Assembly (NCBI GenBank): GCA_020747065.1
Contig: JAGMVK010000012.1
Coordinates: 1,178,001 to 1,242,000, forward strand
DNA from: Cadophora sp. MPI-SDFR-AT-0126
Taxonomy: Eukaryota; Ascomycota; Leotiomycetes; Helotiales; Ploettnerulaceae
DNA length: 64,000 nucleotides
Reading direction: 5' to 3'
In this document: piece after piece, positions 10,979 through 20,827 of the stretch
Position numbering within the stretch: the first letter of the stretch is position 1
Layout of the letters: each line of letters starts with the position of its first letter
Position numbers and translations under genes: made by a program
The notes under the pieces: model-generated
Databases searched by the model: none
Seen by the model: the letters and a program-made list of their open reading frames with translations, nothing else
Told to the model about the DNA's origin: nothing

Positions 10979-11604
10979 GTTTACTGAGGACTTACCGTCC
11001 TGGTTGAAGATATGGAAAGTTGATAATTGTGGTTATGAGATATTGTGTTGTAAGGTTGAGAAGGAGAGAAAGTGAGGCTGTCAGGTGAGAGGGGCTGCTG
11101 CCTGGAGTCGAATCACGCCGGTTCACCCTGCATGCACCAACCGGTACTGTCCAACACTATCGCCTCGACCACCTATCAACAATAGGGCGTGCCCTAATAT
11201 ACTGACCTTTTTGACATCTGGGATGCATGACTGACATGCTATGGTCATAGGATTGCTATTCATAGCCTCCCTTAAGTACTGAGGAAGCTGGGCGGCGTTG
11301 GTTCGATCAGCCAATCAAATCACGTGTATCTTTCGCCTTATTGTCGCCAGGAAGGGCGAATGTGCACAATTGTAGAAAAGGCGATGATAATTCTTTCAAT
11401 CAATCCTTGTCACATTTGAATCTTTGAAATTGTTACCTCGATATTCTAGGCATTTCTCTGAGACTTTCCGCGTCGTAAGGCTGACTTCACGTCCGTGCAG
11501 GCGCGAAGCGAGGTATTATTGACAACCCTTTTCGAATTATGATGCCCCCAAGGAAATTCATCCTAGGCCTTTTATACAACGACCTACATTGCCCATTATA
11601 TGAC
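10979..11604. other. intergenic, no gene seen
   Basis: Upstream of the ankyrin gene and downstream of the histidine phosphatase. No ORF or repeat supported. A GAGTCGAATC string near 11106 has no tRNA fold around it. Confidence 0.55.
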
Positions 11605-12408
11605 TTATTCCACCTTATCAGGACGCTGCAACCCCTGCTTTTCCCACTCTTGCATCGCTGACTCAAAGAACCCCGGCTGCCGTTCTCTCCCAAACATCGG
11701 ATAGCCCTTCCCTCTCTTCGCACGGCTCTCGCCCGTCTCGACCAACCTAGCCTCCATATCTCCATCGTCCATGAAATCCTCTTCGAAGATATAAGACCTA
11801 GTCTCGCAATTCCGCCAACCCGTAGCAGGATACGTCCACGCATCTTCCCAGTCATCGGTAAAGAAATGCAGGAAGCTTCCGTGGGTTACAATAGCCACAT
11901 GGACATCCTCATCGCCTTGATTCACCAGATCGCGCACTATCTTGCGTAAACCAAGACGGGCATCGCGCGCCCGAGCAGTGATGGCATCGCTGTGCGGGCT
12001 GTAGCGACTTCCCCAATCCTTGACGTTCCAGCCTTCTTGTACGAGAGACAGATCCACGGGCCACTCATTCCTTTCAACGAGTACTTGGAGTGAACAGACG
12101 TCGGGGCCAATGTCGCACAGATCATCGGACGTTTCTTGGATATCTTGCAGGGCTAGGATACGTGGTGCGCATTTGCCGCCAGATGTGAGTGCCGGTTTGA
12201 AGATCGAGAAAGCGGTATGGAGCGTTCGCTGAAGCGGAGATGCTATGACGAGTGATATTTTCGACTGATTGGTAAATGAGGTGTCACGGAGAATTGTACT
12301 CTGCCCTAAGCCTAGAGGTGTCAAGTCTGGATCCCGAAGAGTGTATGCACCGGCACCGACATTGTGGAAGCCTTGTCCGTGACGGATGCAATGGATAATA
12401 GGGGGCAT
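11605..12408 (-). CDS. histidine phosphatase (phosphoglycerate-mutase-like)
   Basis: ORF of 267 residues from the ATG at 12408. The N-terminus MPPIIHCIRHGQGFHN carries the RHG motif (residues 9-11), whose histidine becomes phosphorylated in the branch-1 histidine phosphatase superfamily. The second catalytic histidine is in THGSFLHFF. Length and order match the fungal cytosolic family often annotated as phosphoglycerate mutase, whose real substrates are mostly unknown. A longer ORF starts 46 codons upstream, but the RHG strand is normally at the very N-terminus, so 12408 is preferred. No intron, signal peptide or membrane segment. Confidence 0.85.
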   Translation of the reverse strand: MPPIIHCIRHGQGFHNVGAGAYTLRDPDLTPLGLGQSTILRDTSFTNQSKISLVIASPLQRTLHTAFSIFKPALTSGGKCAPRILALQDIQETSDDLCDIGPDVCSLQVLVERNEWPVDLSLVQEGWNVKDWGSRYSPHSDAITARARDARLGLRKIVRDLVNQGDEDVHVAIVTHGSFLHFFTDDWEDAWTYPATGWRNCETRSYIFEEDFMDDGDMEARLVETGESRAKRGKGYPMFGRERQPGFFESAMQEWEKQGLQRPDKVE

Positions 12409-13271
12409 TATCGCTCTTATTCGGTTGAATATCTTCTCAGGAAAGAACGCTGCCGGTGAAGTTCGAGTTATTTGGCGGGTTCTTCTGGCTCTTAAGCACA
12501 ACCTGTGAAGGTAAGTTCTGTCTGCATTGATCAGAGCACGACGCAAAGGATAATAAATGAATCGGGTAATGGCAGCTATAGCTGAATAATCCAGATTCTA
12601 AATCAACGCCCTTATCTATCGATTTTCTGGCAACCACCGTAGCTATGCTCTCCGAGCAAGTGCTTGAGGCTCGGTGGATCAACAAGTGCAAGACTCAAGT
12701 CGGCCGCCTCTTACTCGCTTGAACTACCGAGCCACGGACACCATCAACAGCGCTATTCCTTGATAGGCAGCCAAGACACATGTCTTGCAGCCAATGACGA
12801 GCATTAGATTCCAGGCAGCATCAAATTTTTAAACTCATCAACAATCTTGACCTGTCCTGTTCAGAAAGATCCATAAATGAACCCCGTTCCGGTAGCCAAG
12901 CCACATGAGGTGCATTTGCTATGGTCTCAACGATCGCGGGATGGTGTTGAGGAAGTTGCTTGCCACTATTCTAGCTAGGTTGCGGATTTTCCTTTTCGGA
13001 CTTCCTCGTCCCAGATAGAGTCATGACAAATGCTGTTCAAAAATGCTCCACGCCCTTCGGATGTTGTTTCTGAGATGCCTTTATAAATCGCCCTGTGGCC
13101 CAATTTGTACAGATGTATAGACTACAGTCGCGGCAGTGAGAACTTCCAACCTTGCCGTCTCTTCCCTTCCAGTCTCTATCGACTTTTGCGACAACGTTGG
13201 AACCTTTGTCATCCTCAATACAATGTTCGTCAGATTCGGGCAACCCACCGTGTACATCCCGGAGCCTCTCA
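12409..13271. other. divergent promoter of phosphatase and MFS
   Basis: Shared upstream region. At about 12655-12677 there is a near-perfect inverted repeat, CCGAGC...GCTCGG, with an inner CAAG/CTTG hairpin. It contains the string GGCTCGGTGG (12668-12677), and a related ACCGAGCC lies about 55 nt downstream. A CGGCCG palindrome is near 12701. Confidence 0.4.
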
Positions 13272-14897
13272 ATGGCATCCGAAATTGATAGAGCAGGGTC
13301 GAGCGCCCCTCTTGATGCCCTCTCGGACAATCCCTCACCAGATCTCGAAGGGAAAGCCGCACCCCCAGAATCCACAGAAGAGTCTCTAGAAGCCCAAATA
13401 GAGCGTCTAGGTCGCCAACGCCCTCCAACATTCACCACACGCTGGAGCGAGATAATCTTCGTCTTCAGCATCATCATGTCCCAATTCCTCACCGAATTCT
13501 TCGTTTCCGGTTTCGTCGTCATTCTCCCGACCCTGATTCGAGAACTTGATATCCCACAAGCATCCAGCATCTGGCCCGCAACAGCATTCTCGCTCGTCAC
13601 CGCTAGCACCTTGCTGGTATTTGGCCGCCTCGGTGATATGTGGGGAGGATATCCAATCTTCGTAGGAGGCCTCGCGTGGTTACTTGTCTGGAGTATAATC
13701 GCAGGCTTCAGCAATAGTGCATTGATGCTTGATTTCTGTAGAGCACTCCAAGGGCTGGGAGCAGCTGCTTTCTTGCCCACTGGTGTTATGCTCATGGGCT
13801 CCTTATATCGACCAGGGCCGCGGAAGAATTTGGTGTTTGCTATATACGGTACTTCAGCGGTGTTCGGTTTCTTTGGCGGCATTTTTGTGGCTGGCATCGT
13901 TGGCGAGTTCCTACGCTGGGGATTTTATTTTTGGATCGGAGCTATCCTCACAGCGATCACCTTGATAACAACGCTCTTTGGTGTCCCGTCTCGTCGGCCG
14001 GACAAGGAGTCTTCGACGAAGGCACGAATGGACTACCCTGGTGCGGCTGCAATTATCGTCGGTCTCGTACTAACGGTTTTTTCCATCACTCAATCCGCGC
14101 ATGCTCCTCTAGGTTGGAAGACTCCATATATCCCGGTCTGCTTCGCACTTGGTCTGCTTTCCCTTCTCGCTGCTGTTTACATAGAAACACGGATATCTTC
14201 TCAGCCTCTGCTTCCAGCTTCCATCTTTACAACTCCCTGCATGACGCCTCTGCTACTCGCTCTCTTCCTCCTTTACGGTACTTGGGGCATCTTCTCCGTC
14301 TATGGAACGCTGTATTTTCAGAATATCATGTCAGCCTCTCCACTCCAAGTCGTCGCGTGGTATGTTCCACTCGGCGTTGCTGGACTTCTCTTCAGTGTCC
14401 TCGAAGGTTTCATCCTTCACTTAGTTCCCGGGAGAGTGTTGCTGATCATCTCTGGTCTCGGCGCCCTCGCATCACAGCTTCTCCTCGCATTCATTCCGCT
14501 CGAAGGTGGGAACTATTGGGCATGGATCTTCCCTGCCACGATCTTCAGTACGCTCGGCATAGACCTCTCCACGATTCTGATGACGGTATTCATAACGACA
14601 ACCTTTCCCCTCTCTCAGCGAGGGTTGGCGGGCGGTGTGATCAACTCGGTCCTGCAGCTGGGTGTGGCATTAACTCTTGGGTTGACAGACATTATCCAGG
14701 CGAGAACGGTCGAAGAAATAGGTTTAGGAGAGAGCTACAAGAACACGTTCTGGTTTGGAGTTGCGGCTGGAGCTGTGAGTCTGGTGCTCCTGGCCATATG
14801 GGGAAGAGTTCCCAAGGCGACGAGCGATTTGACTGCTGATGAAAAGCTGGAGTTGATGCACGAGGCTCAGCTCGAGACTAGATGTCGTAGAGAGTAA
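13272..14897 (+). CDS. MFS drug:H+ antiporter, DHA2-like (14 TM)
   Basis: Single-exon ORF. From the ATG at 13272 it gives 541 residues; an in-frame ATG at 13152 would add 40 hydrophilic residues. After a polar leader there are about 14 hydrophobic helices. Motif A appears as GRLGDMWGGYP after TM2, and a motif-C-like glycine-rich helix reads GTSAVFGFFGGIFVAG. This fits the DHA2 group that exports drugs, toxins or metabolites at the plasma membrane in exchange for protons. The substrate is unknown. The gene converges on a Zn2Cys6 regulator (15041-16724), with only 143 nt between their 3' ends. Regulation of the carrier by that factor is possible but inferred. Confidence 0.85.
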   Translation: MASEIDRAGSSAPLDALSDNPSPDLEGKAAPPESTEESLEAQIERLGRQRPPTFTTRWSEIIFVFSIIMSQFLTEFFVSGFVVILPTLIRELDIPQASSIWPATAFSLVTASTLLVFGRLGDMWGGYPIFVGGLAWLLVWSIIAGFSNSALMLDFCRALQGLGAAAFLPTGVMLMGSLYRPGPRKNLVFAIYGTSAVFGFFGGIFVAGIVGEFLRWGFYFWIGAILTAITLITTLFGVPSRRPDKESSTKARMDYPGAAAIIVGLVLTVFSITQSAHAPLGWKTPYIPVCFALGLLSLLAAVYIETRISSQPLLPASIFTTPCMTPLLLALFLLYGTWGIFSVYGTLYFQNIMSASPLQVVAWYVPLGVAGLLFSVLEGFILHLVPGRVLLIISGLGALASQLLLAFIPLEGGNYWAWIFPATIFSTLGIDLSTILMTVFITTTFPLSQRGLAGGVINSVLQLGVALTLGLTDIIQARTVEEIGLGESYKNTFWFGVAAGAVSLVLLAIWGRVPKATSDLTADEKLELMHEAQLETRCRRE

Positions 14898-15040
14898 GCT
14901 ATGTTCGTTGGAATATTCTCTCAATAGTGCGTAGCAGTAGTTCAAATAATTTTCTAGACCGTCTTGAAGCCAGCAGTGAGATAAGTGAAGATAGACTTAC
15001 TTGCAAGCCAAGTTAATATGCTCCAGTCCTTATCGACGTA

Positions 15041-16724
15041 TCAAGCGATCAACCAATCCACCCCGCTTTCTCTTAGACTCACAAGCCAGTTATGCTTCAA
15101 TTTATTTTCATCGAGGACAGTTCCACCTTTATCAAATGACACAGAGGCTCCTCGGTCCAACCAGATCAGGTCCAGAGCTTCTTGGGCGCCTGTCATCAAA
15201 CCCCAAGGTTCAACATCCCACAGCTCTGCAAACCTTCTCCTCGCCCAAGCCTGTCTTGCTGGATCGGTCGTTTCAGCTCCAGCAATAAATGCAGGCCAGG
15301 TTGTTGCGGTGAAGAGAGTGTCGCTTGGTTTGATGATCGTCAAATGAGTGATAATCTCTGCTGCAAGAGATTCAAGGTCGCAAGGAAGCACTATCTCAGG
15401 ACAGAGAAAGAGGAGAGCACGGCATAGATACAAGCACACTGCTGCTCGGTGAGCAGATGCAACATGTTTTCGATGTTCGACGTCAGATGATGGTGACCTT
15501 ACTTGGAGCTGTATCGCCCACTCGAGTGGGTCAAATAACTGTGCGAAATCGAGAAATAACACCAGCTGTTGCTGATACCTGCCAATGGTAAATAAATCTA
15601 GGGACGATGCCGCGTAGCTCTGTTGAAATATTCGAGCTCCTTCATGGGCTACGTGTAGGAGTGTGACAGGCATGGAAGAGCAGTGATTGCCTTCTGCGTC
15701 TTGTAGTAACGAAAATTGCTCTGCGGAAAGTCGCTTTTCAGAAGCAGAGCCAGTTATGGAACCGAGAGTTGATCCCAGAATATCGAATCTGACATCATCA
15801 GTTTGTGATCTCTGTAGCGCGTTTGTTTACCCATTTGAGAACATACATCAAGCAATTTGAGATTATAGTGTTTCGGACCGCGCTCCCAACTCCAGTGGTT
15901 GATAAGCCCGGTTGGCATAGTTTTTCGATGAGTGGCCTTGTACCAGCCACATGGTATTTCCAAGTGTCTCGCCCAGAATCAAGAAGCTCGCACTCGATGA
16001 GGAGAAGTACCACTGCGAGAATTACATCGATGTCCAGTGCAGCTTCGTCAGCAAGAGTGGACCTCAGAAGCCCCAGAGCTCGTTGCTTAGCAGCAAGGGA
16101 ATCTCTGTAAGATCGAGCCTGCTGAGCAGAGGTCAATCTCGAGTCGTTGGGGCTTGCGAAGTCACAGCCAGGGGATACAATAGCGGGACGAGAAGAAAGG
16201 GCTATCGCGGCGGAATTTTGGTACGCATTCGCCATGTGCAGGGCGGCGTTAGCGATCATGACATTGAGTAGGATGGGATGATGGCTGGCAAGCGGAATAA
16301 GGTCCCGGAAAGCATTATTTCCCGCATTGTCATAAAGAACCAGTTCTTTACAGACATCGCTGGCAACTGATAATGATTGATCAGTATCAGATCAGCAGGC
16401 AAGGTTAACGCAAGGAAACTCACAATAATGCACATATCTCATCTGAATTGTTTCCAGGTCTTGGACCAATGGATCTCTCAAAGACGTAATAAGAGGCATA
16501 TCAGACGTTCTTGCAGGTCCCCTCCCATCCTGTTGTGTATCCACTTCCTGAAACGTTCGCCCCATCATTTTCCCACGGCTCGCCAAGCCGGGCTCCCAGC
16601 GCAACAGGAGGCTGTATCCTAGACATTCTACTCCTCTCTTGGAACATTTCAAACACTGTGGAATGGATTTGTCACATTTCAATCGCTGCCGTCGACAGTT
16701 GTGGCATGCAGGGAGAGGTGACAT
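15041..16724 (-). CDS. Zn2Cys6 transcription factor
   Basis: Three exons: 16724-16424, 16366-15847 and 15788-15041, in phases that join cleanly, giving 522 residues. The N-terminus holds the binuclear zinc cluster with cysteines at 7, 10, 17, 24, 27 and 34 (C-x2-C-x6-C-x6-C-x2-C-x6-C). The body is the fungal-specific regulatory domain: helical blocks beginning FASDVCKELV, then LLIECELLDSG, FDILGSTLGS and EWAIQLQVRSPS. The second intron uses a GTATGT donor that falls inside the ATG GTT codons of an otherwise open frame. Reading through it would lose the FDILGSTL block, so splicing is preferred. Nuclear, DNA-binding; targets unknown. The neighbouring DHA2 carrier is the obvious candidate target. 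Confidence 0.88.
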
Positions 16725-16846
16725 TGTTCAGGATGACGCATCCGTACGACCTCAGCAAGTCGAATCGTCATTCTGTGGTGCACTGAATTAATTCAATTGT
16801 TTCGAGGTGGAAGAATAGACATGACGAGGCGAGGTTGAGAGCCCGA

Positions 16847-16865
16847 CTGGCTGGCTGGCTGGCTG
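16847..16865. repeat. CTGG tetranucleotide microsatellite
   Basis: Nearly five CTGG units in tandem, inside the 280-nt divergent promoter between the Zn2Cys6 factor and Rit1. Confidence 0.8.
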
Positions 16866-17004
16866 TTCGAACAAACCGCGCAAACATGGCGGGGTTTTGG
16901 CGCATCTTTCTTCTTCTTCAGCCTCGCGAAGCCTTCCCTCCCTCCCACCATGCTTTTTTTTTCTCTTCTCATCAAAACCACAAAACGCGGTTCCTTCCTG
17001 CCAA

Positions 17005-18497
17005 ATGCCCGCTCCCACGACCACGTCTGAGATAATATTCTCAGAGCAGGCAAATCACAATTTCTCCAAAACTCTTGGGGAGCTCAAACGATCGACACTG
17101 TCCATTCGGAACCGCCTCGGGTCTATCCTACACGATGCAGCCTTCGCACGCCAAGTCGCAGAAGCTTATGGTAGACCATTGGTTGCAAATGAAAGATGTG
17201 GAAGCTGGTATATCGATCCGAACTCCAAAGGTGGCAGTGCATATTTCAAGAGTACGGACGGCCATACTGGTGTTTGGAAGTTTAGTTCGAGAAGGCTGAA
17301 CCTGCATTTGCTGGAAATCATCGGCAAGAATGATGGGTAAGCTGTATATCCTACATTGGGCCATTGGGTTCTGACTTCAGACTTATAGGTGTATTATCAT
17401 TGATTCTACAAGAAGAGGCAAACGTACACTCATTCATTCTACTTATTGAGCTCTCCTAATGAAAATTAGGAATGCCCGATGCTCTCAGCAAAACCATTCC
17501 AATATGGTGCAGTATCCTCAATCGAGTACTTTTCCCGAACGAGACGCAACTACATAATCTCTATACCCCTCCCCAAGTCGTCTCACAGTCTGAGCATGCG
17601 CAAATGACAGCACTTCTTCCCTCTTTCGCCGATGCCCTTCGATCACTCAAATTGTCTCCTGACGAACTCCGATTGTATATTACAAAGCCTCTCCGTCCAA
17701 TGTGGGTAACTCCCGAATCGAATATCGAGTCAACATCCTCAATATTTGAGAACTTCCATCCCATAATATGCTGTACGGTGTCACGAAGAGTTCCGGGTGG
17801 AGAGATCAGCGAGGGTGGGTATATCCAAGGTGCCGGAGATGACACGGAGAATTGGGCACACGGACTCACCCCACCTGTTTTTTGGAGAAACAAAGAGGTA
17901 CTTCTCAGAACATCGGAATATGATATGCCGGACCTTATAAAATCGCTTCTCGAAGAGGCCGAGAATTGTGGTCCTGGCGGGCAATCGCTACGGCTTGTAA
18001 AACCTACCACAATTCTCTTCGTCGCACCGAAAGGCTCGATCGACGGGAGTGATGTAAGCAAAGATGCATGCATCATCAATCTGCTGCCCAAAATAACAGA
18101 TCAGAGCACATGGCAAGCCTCCCCAATGAGGATAGATGTTGGACTTGGACCTCACAAACTTGGCAGTCGAAATCTCAGGACATCTCTATCATTCATCATT
18201 GGGTTCGTCGAGAGAGCATTGGCCCGCATCAATTCTGAAGACTCACTTTCCACATTCAAAATCATCGTGGCCTGCGAAAGTGGCAAGGATTTGTCCATAG
18301 GTGTTGCGCTCGCCATTTCTTGTTTGTTCTTCGACGATGAGGGTCTCTTGTTACAAGATTCGAGCAAAGCACCAAGGATTGACAAAACCTTCATCAGGAG
18401 CCATCTGGGCTGGTTCTCAACGTCGATGCCGGATGCAAATCCAAATAGAGCAACGGTACAAAGTGTCAATAGTTTTCTAATGGATAGGCCATCATGA
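17005..18497 (+). CDS. RIT1: initiator tRNA A64 ribosyl-phosphate transferase
   Basis: Three exons: 17005-17336, 17389-17423 (only 35 nt) and 17470-18497, giving 464 residues. The sequence follows Rit1 closely: LKRSTLSIRNRLGSI, RPLVANERCGSWYI, then GSAYFKSTDGH, and the junction-spanning CIIIDSTRRGKRMPDALSKT followed by IPIWC and the LFP block. The C-terminal half has the KFL/phosphatase-like block with VACESGKD (C-x5 loop). In yeast Rit1 adds ribosyl phosphate from PRPP to A64 of initiator tRNA-Met, so that the tRNA is excluded from elongation. The micro-exon and both short introns (52 and 46 nt) are needed to keep the conserved core intact. The protein is cytosolic. The start follows a pyrimidine-rich leader. 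Confidence 0.93.
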
Positions 18498-19088
18498 AAT
18501 TTGGGAAGCTAATGACTCTTTACGATGATGTACGACTTGGACGGCTTCCGTCGAGAAGAGACCCACTACTGCAAGTCGGATTTAGCGTTCGAATTGCATT
18601 AATCTCATTCCCTCAGATCGGCTACGGGCACTATGGGCTATCAGTCCGAGAACTGTAGCTCTCCTGCCCGGCACTGGGGCGAATCCAGACCGGCCCTCGA
18701 ACGACGGCATCTACTTTATCATCTGCGCTTTTGCCAGCCATCATCTACGAAGTCGTAGACATTTACGTTCACCATCTAACCAGGCGCTGTATCGTCAGTG
18801 TGGGTTGATTCTTGGGCACCTTGCTCACCCCGTACTTAACTGAACCGCCAATGCCGTCAGAGGCTCTCTCCTCTTTTCAGACATCAACTCCCTGTGAATT
18901 CAGAAACCATCTCACGGACTTCAGGTAATTCGAATGATACATTCAATCAAGTCGTCCATATATCGATGCAAATATCAAAGCCTCGGCGAGCCGTCATATT
19001 CGAATTCCACATAATTATCTACTTTATCTGATTTATACTCTAATTTATTCAACAATGACGGAATCGCGTAAAGACAAGCAACGCCAAT
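18498..19088. other. convergent 3' region, no gene seen
   Basis: Between Rit1 and the Tpo-like carrier. No ORF, repeat or RNA gene recognised. Confidence 0.6.
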
Positions 19089-20827
19089 TTAGCCACTCAC
19101 GGCGAACCGACTCCTTGCCCTCAAAGCGTGGCCCCAATGCCACAAGACAAATACGCCAATGATGCATCCACCACACAATCCGCCTAGTATACTGGTACCT
19201 CGTCCAACTCCGAGATCATGATATAGCGGTCCACTCCACAAAACAGCCGCCAGCGCCAGAACAGCTCGACAGAACGTATTCGCAGCCAACAAGCTCGACA
19301 CATACGCTGGATATGCCAAAGCGATATAAACGAAGACACTCTGAATGATGATGCAAACCGCTCCGCTAGCCAGAAAGACGCCGATGGTAGGCACAATCCA
19401 GTGAAAACGAGGATCTGACGTCCAAGCAAAGAGAAACAGTCCAGTAGGCATGAAGAGACTCGCGACCAATGCAGGCACGAGTCGTGTTTCCGGCTGGATC
19501 TTCCTCCCCTCCTTCGTTGCTTTGTTAACAAAGAAATGTATGAATCCGAGGTACGGTACACCACCAACGACGACAGCAGTCAAAACAGCCAGGTAGATGA
19601 GACCCATCTCGCCATAATTCATGCCATACATGTCCATGTACACGAGTGGGAAGACTTCGAAGAATGAATAGAAGATGCAGTAGACCAGAGCGCAGTACAA
19701 GCTTGTGAACAGCACAGAAGGGTCCAGCCCGTTAATTTTCCAGGGGATGAAGAGCGAGTTCTTCACGATCAGTGATGCTGAGGTATGTTGGTGGTCGATT
19801 TCGGACTGGGAACGGTATGATTCGATGCTAGTCAGGTCTCGTAAGCGATTAGCTCGACGATATAGTATTGTCGCTGCTGACGTCTCAGGAACGAACATCT
19901 TCAACACATATCAGCTCAAATCAGTATTTTTATGAGAGTGATTCCCTCACCATCGAAACAAACGACAATCCAACACTCCACACAATCTCCCACATTGACC
20001 ACCGCCAGCCTTTAACAGGAACACTGAATCCCGCAATAAGCGGTCCCAGCGAAGGCCCCGCCAAAGGACAAAAGGCGTACACATACAACATGAACGGCAG
20101 CCAAAGCGGCGCCGTGATGTCCCCGATCGTTCCACCAGCGATACACAACGCCGGAGCCCCAAAGAAGCCCTGCAAGAACCGCAGGACCATGAACCCCGCC
20201 GCATTATTCGCAAGCGCAGTTGGAACCGACAACACCAAGAACAAAAACTGCGTCACGAGATAAACGGAGCTCCGTCCTATAGCGGGAATTTCTGATAGTG
20301 GCCCGAAAAGTAAGGGACCGATTCCGTAGCCTAGGACGAAGATACCGAGGCCGAGTGAGGACACGGTCACGGATATGTCCCAGATACGTATTAGTTCTGG
20401 AGCGGCTGGTGTGTAGATGGACGAGGCCATATAGATGGCGAAGGCGTAGTAGTTGATCGAGGCATGGACCCAGGCTTTCTTTCCCATGGACCAGTTTGAG
20501 GGGTTGGCGGGGTCGGAGTTGGAGTACCAGGATACTAAGTTATGACCTTGTGATGTTTGGTCTGGCGGGTGGGCGGTCTGTTTCTTTTCTTGGGGATTGT
20601 CAGTGGATTGATTGAAGGTGGTTCATTGTGTTGCGACTCTCACCTGGCGAGTCCGAATCATTTTCATTCTCAGTCGACAAGCCGCCTTCCTCGACAGCTC
20701 TGATATAAGGATGTAAAAGCAAGAAATCCGGCTCTTCTTCAGGATACCTGAACATTCGAGCACTCGAGGCCCAGCGAATACCTTGTCCGAAAGGCGTGTC
20801 TCGTATGAAATCAGTGAGGGTAGACAT
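19089..20827 (-). CDS. MFS multidrug/polyamine transporter, DHA1 (Tpo-like)
   Basis: Three exons: 20827-20644, 20588-19951 and 19898-19089, giving 543 residues. The polar N-terminus leads to NPSNWSMGKKAW, the entry signature of the Tpo/Flu1/Caf5 group. It continues with the 12-TM fold: GPLSEIPAIGRSSVY (motif A), APALCIAGGTIGD, KGWRWSMW, the mid-protein FVPETSAATILYRRANRLR, and a second half starting near SLFIPWKINGLDPSVLF. These plasma-membrane carriers export polyamines or azole-type drugs with proton antiport; the actual substrate is unknown. The first intron uses an acceptor AAG that keeps EKKQTAH in frame. Introns are 55 and 52 nt. Confidence 0.88.

Noticed and set aside
12655..12745. tRNA-like hairpin region upstream of the DHA2 carrier
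   Set aside because: A D-arm-like stem can be drawn on the minus strand, but the anticodon and T stems do not pair and no T-loop consensus is present.
13037..13897. 286-codon ORF on the minus strand
   Set aside because: Lies opposite the DHA2 carrier. No domain features, and the carrier's membrane helices are unmistakable.
13931..14839. 302-codon plus-strand ORF in another frame of the carrier
   Set aside because: Low-complexity Ser/Arg/His translation inside the carrier gene; a frame shadow.
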